Assembly (NCBI GenBank): GCA_965223405.1
Contig: CBDCWO010000006.1
Coordinates: 62,001-126,000, forward strand
Length of the DNA: 64,000 bases
Reading direction: 5' to 3'
DNA from: CBDCWO01 sp965223405
Lineage (GTDB): Bacteria; Bacteroidota; Bacteroidia; Chitinophagales; Saprospiraceae
The position numbers and the translations under genes are program-made. Of the stretch, positions 59,036-64,000 are shown one piece after another (the stretch's first letter is position 1; each line of letters begins with the position of its first letter). The notes beneath the pieces were generated by a model that saw nothing but the letters and a program-made list of their open reading frames with translations, was not told the DNA's origin and searched no databases.

Positions 59036-59280
59036 GAGGCCTCAAAAGGCCTCCTCTAATCTAGGGTGGTCACAAAAGTGACTTTTACCGCATATTGGGA
59101 TTATTGCATATCTTAGTTATCAACACGTTTCATGTCTTATTCCTCAATCCTCTTGACCGCACCAAATGTATAAATATCATTTGAATTCATAGCCAATATT
59201 ACGATTTTTCGAATAAAAATAATTGATTTGTTTCTCTGTGATAACAGTAATGAATGACCATCTTTCGGTTAAACGAAAGA
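59036..59280. other. Intergenic hairpins next to island D
   Basis: Three perfect short hairpins lie between island D and the phoD remnant: GAGGCCT/AGGCCTC (59036-59053), GTCAC/GTGAC followed by TTTT (59069-59086) and TCTTTCG/CGAAAGA (59261-59280). The first two are compatible with weak transcription terminators at the repeat border. The last has no obvious role. No gene is seen in 59031-59362. Confidence 0.5.
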
Positions 59281-60075
59281 CCAAACAAATAATTCAGACC
59301 ATTTGCTAAATATGTATCTCTACATGAAATACTATTTTTCTTGGTTGATACGACCCATGAGATTACCTGGTTAGAAAGTTCGTGCCTGTGAATACTCTCA
59401 TTCGGGCTGCTACATTTTCTTTAATTGATGGCTCATTTATTCGGTCCACATATATCCATTCGGCTATCAATTCTGTACGACGAACCGTGAGTAACAAGTA
59501 ACCGTGATCCCGTAGATTAATATATTTCAAATGAGGGTTAATCGAGGTATCCAACATTTCCTGTTCTATTTGTTTAACGGTGTCCAGGGGTAGAGACTCG
59601 TCACTATTTGCCGAGGTGATGCTGGGAGTCCCCAATTCAACCGCCACTGACCGGTGATTGGTCCGGTAATCCTCAATAGAAAGAGGAATTTCAAAAGCCC
59701 AGGAACTGTGGGTATCTCCCGATAAAAATAAAGTGTTTTTAGGTCTTATTTCGTACAACGTCTTTAGGATATCGGTCCTTTCCACCGGAAATCCCTGCCA
59801 AGAATCCATATTGGCTCCCCACCCCATTGGTTGTCGGTCAAAGTCTGTAAACAGGACTTGATTTCCAATGAGATTCCAGGTAGCTTTCGATTGTTTTAAT
59901 TGGTTGATCAGCCAGGACTTTTGCACTTTCCCCAACATAGAACGGGATGTATCGGCCAATTGGCCCTTATCGGAAGCTCGCACCGGAGCAGATCTTCCTT
60001 CCAGTCGTTCATCCAACATGATCAATCGCGCTAATGTACCAAAATCAAAACTGCGATAAAGAGGATCTCCTGTTT

Positions 60076-61368
60076 GGGTGCATTTCAAAATGTCCAGAAA
60101 ATTGAAATATATGTGTTAAATTAGCTATACAACCAAAATAGAGAAATCATGGACAGGGTTAAATTACAAAAAAAGTTTGACCGCCTGTTGAATGATGTAG
60201 AGAACCTAGACGGCACAGAGAGTTTTTATGATTACGAGGAGAAATTCACGTATTTGATGAAAGACTTTGGTCGGGAATTATTTGAAAGTTCGCTTGGTGA
60301 ACCTGTTGTAAACCGAAAAAAAAAAGAGAATTCAAAGCGGTTTTGGAAAAATTGAGTTGAACAAGTCACATTCTTATATTGAACAAATTGAATCGGTAAA
60401 AGTGAGTCCTTATTTGGAGGGCAAGTTGGTATTCATCGGACAGCATAGTTGTTATGAAGATGGAGCATCAGTAGCTAACAGATTGTTAGAAATAGAAACG
60501 AACGATACGGCGATATATCGGCTAACTGATGGGATGGGTCAACAAGCAAGGCAATGGGTGGATGAAGAAGATCGGTATGACAAGCCCAATGTTGGTCCGA
60601 CAGATATAGTTTATTGTCAAGTGGACGGATCTCAGTTGTTTACCAAAGAAGATAAATGGAAGGAGGTGAAGTTGGGCAGGGTATTCAAAGGCAGCTCGAT
60701 ATTACCAGAAGGTACAGATAGACAGTGGATTAGAGACAGTGAATACGTCGCTCACTTAGGCTGTCATAAAGAATTTGAACTAAAGATATCGACGTTATTG
60801 GATGACTACTCGAAGCTAGGTAAACGTTTGGTGTATATAAATGATGGTGCGATATGGATACAGAATTGGGTAAAGGCAGAATACCCAGAAGCACTTCAAA
60901 TATTGGACTTTTATCATGCAATGGAAAATATATCTAAATATGCCAAACTTTGTATCAAAGGTAGGAATAAGTTCAAAGAATGGATGCAACAAACCGGATC
61001 ATTACTAAAGGAATTAGGCTATGATAGCCTAATAGAACGAATCGATCAATTGAATTGCAATACAAAAGCAAAAAAAGTAGCGAAAAGTAAATTAATGGGC
61101 TATTTGCAAAGAAATGCGTCAAAAATGGACTATCCATCCTACTTGGAACAAGGATTGCTAATAGGCTCTGGAGCCATAGAAGCTGCCCATCGTAATGTGC
61201 TACAAAAAAGAATGAAACTATCAGGTCAAAGATGGTCAATGGAAGGACTTCAAAATATGATTAACCTCAGAGTTCTGAACAAAAGCGGACATTGGGATAT
61301 AATTACTGATTATTTAAGACGCGTAGCTTAATTAAATGTAAAACATCGGGACATTTTGAAATGCACCC
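60076..61368 (+). mobile_element. ISKra4-family insertion sequence, complete, 1293 bp
   Basis: The ends are perfect 20-bp inverted repeats beginning GGGTGCATTTC (60076-60095 and 61349-61368). Both sides carry the 8-bp target duplication TCCTGTTT (60068-60075 and 61369-61376). The inside encodes a two-frame ISKra4-type transposase on the plus strand. Size, GGG ends, 8-bp duplication and the two-frame transposase recall the ISMich2 subgroup (from memory, not searched). It interrupts phoD. Confidence 0.95.
60149..61331 (+). CDS. ISKra4-family transposase, two overlapping frames
   Basis: The first frame (60149-60355, 68 aa) encodes a short helical N-terminus. The second frame is open from 60312 to 61331. 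It reads SGFGKIEL, then YCQVDGSQLF with the first catalytic Asp, YINDGAIWIQNW with the second, and GSGAIEAAHRNVLQKRMKLSGQRWS with the Glu of the DDE triad. The frames overlap across a run of ten A (60316-60325). A +1 shift or RNA slippage there would fuse them to about 390 aa. No good start exists for the second frame alone except a TTG at 60357. Confidence 0.9.
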
Positions 61369-62311
61369 TCCTGTTTCCAGCGCTACTGGAAGCCATTCAT
61401 AATACGCCTGACGAGCTGCCTGCTTGCGGGCTTCATAACTTCCCTCTCCGGACTGGTGATTTTGAGCCCCATCCATAAAACTGTTATTGCTGATTTCATG
61501 ATCGTCCCAAATCGTGATAAAAGGATGCATTTGATGAACTCGTTGCAAATCAGAATCGGTTCTGTATTGAGCATAACGGGTACGGTATTCATTCAGCTCA
61601 ATTACTTCAGTTGGCGGTATATGTTTGCGGTCCAATTTTCGATCGCCATAAAACCCAGGCTGATACTCATAAATATAATCTCCCAGATGTATAATCGCCT
61701 GTATATCACTACGTTCAGCTAATCGAGCGAAAGCATTGTAGTAACCAGCTTCATAATTGTTACAACTCACAACCGCGAATTTCAATTGAGCCGGTTGATC
61801 CTCCGGCAAGGTTCTGGTCCGCCCGACCCCTGAACTCACTCCATTCCATTCGAACCCATACCGGTACAATGAACCTGGCAATAATCCTGTAATCGTAACT
61901 TTAACCGTATAATCCCGTTCCGGACCTGTAATCCAATTGCCCTTTTGCAATGGCACATCAGGATCGTCCTCCGCTGAGATCATCCAGGTTCCGGTAATGG
62001 ATTTCAACTTTTTGTCCGGTGTTACTCGTGTCCAGATGGTGATATTTTCTTTTCCGGGATCTCCTGACGCCACTCCATGATAGAATGGGCGCATCGCCGG
62101 ATTGAAAAGCGACTCCGTTCCTTCGTGGTAAGGAATCGTCTTCGTCTTATGGGAGACGGAGCATCCAAGTAGTGAGAGAAGGATCAGGATGAACAGAATG
62201 TTTTTCATTTTTTCAGTTATTCAAACTTTCAACGCCAAATTATTCACCTCTTTTTCAACGTTTGCATAAATATAAAAATTGAGTACACTCCATAAAGTCT
62301 AAATTATAAAA

Positions 62312-63973
62312 TCAAAAGATGATAGCATATTGAATAGACGATTTGAAAATGGTGTATTCTCTTATGGATCTATGTTGCATGATGAATGCTAGGAACATAA
62401 GAATTGTTGTTTTTGGTTCTTTTATCCCAAAATAAGCTGTGATTCTTGAAATATTGACTGATAATGCTCGCATCAAGACATACCAATGGTGCTTAAGCAG
62501 ACCCCGGTACCTGGTTTTCTGTCTTCGCCATAGTCTATGAAAGACTTGGTGGATGGTCGATTCGGCACTGGAACGTAAATTATAATCTTCCTCTGTGGAT
62601 TGTTTCAATATTTTTAGACAGGCGATGTAGTTATCTACTTGCTCTTTGGTCTGGTAGATTGTCTGACCATTGTCTTTTCTGATCCTGTATTTTTGTGCTT
62701 TTTCTGACCAGTAAACTTCACAATCTTGGCCTGTCTTGATGTCTATTACATGAAGTTGTTCCTCATCATCGTAGTGCATTTCATAGGTGCGGTTTCTGCC
62801 TTTGAGTTTGTTCATCTTCCATGCTGGGGCAGTTTCTTTTTGCATTTCTTTTCTATTGTCTATACTGTCGTAGCCGCCGTCAGTGATGACTTGCTTGATT
62901 GGATTGTCAGTTCCTAAGTTCTCTTGTGTGTTTTGTAGTGCGGGTTGTAAAAACTGGTCTTCGTTTACATTGGCTGGCGCTGTGATGACATCAGTGATAA
63001 GGTTAATTTCATTTTCTTCATCGCAGGTCTCTGTGATATTGCTGTGGTAGCCTTGCACCATTTGAACGTTTTGATCTTTACCCTTTTTACGATAAGCCGC
63101 TTCGATGTCGTGTATTGATTGGATTGAGTCGCTACTGATCTGAGTGGGATCTTGGGGATGTAGTTCGTCATCTTGATTGTCCTCTCCTATTTCAAAATCG
63201 TATTGTTCGGTAAGTATCTTGTACATTATACTTTGCTCGTCAATAATCTTGGTTTTATATAGTGCTAATAGAATATGTCCAAAATCGATGAGCATAGCTT
63301 CTTTTTCTTCCTTGCTTAATTGGTAGGTGAGGTTGGAAGTGCTTTTCTCGACTAGTTGTTTTAGGTAACCATATTGAGTCTCGTTTATGTGGGACTGTAT
63401 TTTCTCTAGGTCAATATGCTGTATGTTTACACGTACACTTTCTACAATGAGTTGTAGCCGGTTGTGGCGGGCTATGTTGCTTTGTATTAATTTCGAGTCC
63501 ATACGTATTTTGCTACCACTGATCGATAAGTTTGATAGCTGCTCACTGCTCACTTGGGCAAAGGTCTTTTTCATCAAATCCTCTCCTGTCGTCTCATAGT
63601 AATGAGCTAATTTGCTCCTGAACTCATAATAGGTCGATGCGCAGGGCACTTGCTCATCTAAATGTAATAGCCCTAAAGCTGAGCGTACCCGTAGATTGAA
63701 CATGCACTCGTCGAACAATTGTTCATCACTCCACCCTTGCATCTCTTTAAGCATCATCATTCCTATTAGTGTCCGTATCGAGGCATTTGGCCTTCCCATT
63801 TTCTCTGAATATAGTACAGAATATAAACTCTCATCTATTTGACTCACAAAATGATCTCTAAATACTGTATTCCATGAACTCCTGTTATTCAGTATTTTCT
63901 GCGAACCCTTCGATAAATGGTGACTCGCACTCTTGAACATATCAAACTGTTTGCCTGTATCTCTTTTAAACAT
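62312..63973 (-). CDS. IS1182-family transposase
   Basis: This 553-aa DDE transposase of the IS1182 type has the N-terminal InsA-like domain (GRPNASIRTLIGMMMLKEMQGWSDEQLFD), a central linker rich in Gln/Asp, the catalytic region VITDGGYDSIDNR, and a C-terminal RSSAESTIHQVFHRLWRRQKTRYRGLLKHHWYV with the Glu. The frame is complete. The left inverted repeat of its element should lie past the window edge, and no clear right end was identified between 62209 and 62311. Confidence 0.92.
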   Translation of the reverse strand: MFKRDTGKQFDMFKSASHHLSKGSQKILNNRSSWNTVFRDHFVSQIDESLYSVLYSEKMGRPNASIRTLIGMMMLKEMQGWSDEQLFDECMFNLRVRSALGLLHLDEQVPCASTYYEFRSKLAHYYETTGEDLMKKTFAQVSSEQLSNLSISGSKIRMDSKLIQSNIARHNRLQLIVESVRVNIQHIDLEKIQSHINETQYGYLKQLVEKSTSNLTYQLSKEEKEAMLIDFGHILLALYKTKIIDEQSIMYKILTEQYDFEIGEDNQDDELHPQDPTQISSDSIQSIHDIEAAYRKKGKDQNVQMVQGYHSNITETCDEENEINLITDVITAPANVNEDQFLQPALQNTQENLGTDNPIKQVITDGGYDSIDNRKEMQKETAPAWKMNKLKGRNRTYEMHYDDEEQLHVIDIKTGQDCEVYWSEKAQKYRIRKDNGQTIYQTKEQVDNYIACLKILKQSTEEDYNLRSSAESTIHQVFHRLWRRQKTRYRGLLKHHWYVLMRALSVNISRITAYFGIKEPKTTILMFLAFIMQHRSIREYTIFKSSIQYAIIF

Positions 63974-64000
63974 GTTTCCAAGTTAATCAATATATATATT

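Larger units (their letters stand above)
59363..62208 (-). pseudogene. phoD: phoD-like alkaline phosphatase lipoprotein, split by an insertion sequence
   Basis: The N-terminal part (62208 to 61369) has a lipoprotein signal (LLSLLGCS), MRPFYHGVASGDPG, a metal motif HLGDYIYEY and DDHEISNNSF, and breaks after LPVALETG. The C-terminal part (60075 to 59363) resumes with ETGDPLYRSFDFG, LIGNQVLFTDF and LSGDTHSSWAFE. Removing the 1293-bp element and one copy of its 8-bp duplication gives one open frame of 514 aa, the expected PhoD length. PhoD releases phosphate from diesters and monoesters outside the cytoplasm. The gene was therefore intact until a recent insertion. A truncated product may be made but would lack half of the active site. 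Confidence 0.93.

Noticed and set aside
61303..61368. C-terminal extension of the N-terminal phoD frame into the IS
   Set aside because: These residues come from the inserted element and are not part of the original protein.

Overview
The window looks like a chromosomal segment from an AT-rich marine-type Bacteroidota, probably of the Saprospiria/Lewinella kind. The evidence is secreted S1 sulfatases, a SusC-like plug protein, type IX secretion (T9SS) C-terminal sorting domains, a LytS/LytTR pair, a DUF4199 plus membrane-anchored LuxR pair, PSD1/DUF1501/DUF1800 proteins, a Bacteroidota-type promoter hexamer (TAnnTTTG) before pstS, and almost no Shine-Dalgarno sequences. No rRNA, tRNA or CRISPR was seen.

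Layout. 0-4.2 kb: a partial SHOCT-like gene end and two secreted sulfatases around a barrel-less TonB plug protein. 4.2-8.3 kb: a repeat island, then a minus-strand redox operon (AraC regulator, lipoprotein, ferric-reductase-like flavocytochrome, frameshifted cytochrome b561). 9.1-14.2 kb: an RND/MMPL exporter, LolA-like protein and outer-membrane barrel, with a 229-bp MITE inside the module. 14.4-18.3 kb: a Gfo/Idh/MocA oxidoreductase, YghZ-type aldo-keto reductase and MscS channel. 18.4-23.1 kb: pstSCAB-phoU behind a four-repeat Pho box; phoU is broken by small insertions. 23.5-28.1 kb: a PSD1 cytochrome plus DUF1501 pair. 28.3-35.7 kb: an ATPase remnant, a lipoprotein, the LytS/LytTR pair, an App1-like phosphatase, an orphan TrpF and SppA. 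35.8-38.9 kb: a tandem array of 733-bp non-coding units. 38.9-47.7 kb: an LtaS-like protein, a 712-aa duplicated-domain protein, DUF4199/LuxR, and a DUF1501/DUF1800 T9SS pair. 47.9-55.9 kb: an SDR enzyme, a hairpin-rich 356-bp tandem array, an ABC/HlyD/TolC export operon lacking its ATPase, and a GH13 enzyme. 56.0-64 kb: a T9SS beta-helix protein, an inverted relative of the 733-bp array, a phoD gene split by an ISKra4-type element, and an IS1182-type transposase.

How the genes work together. The sulfatases, plug protein, PSD1/DUF1501 proteins, MocA-type dehydrogenase, GH13 enzyme and beta-helix protein fit a degrader of complex, sulfated polysaccharides. The Pst operon and PhoD belong to phosphate scavenging, but phoU and phoD are both disrupted here. 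The main unusual content is the set of modular repeat islands at about 4.2, 36-39, 48.7-49.9 and 57.8-59 kb. Two of these are inverted relatives about 20 kb apart and could mediate inversion.
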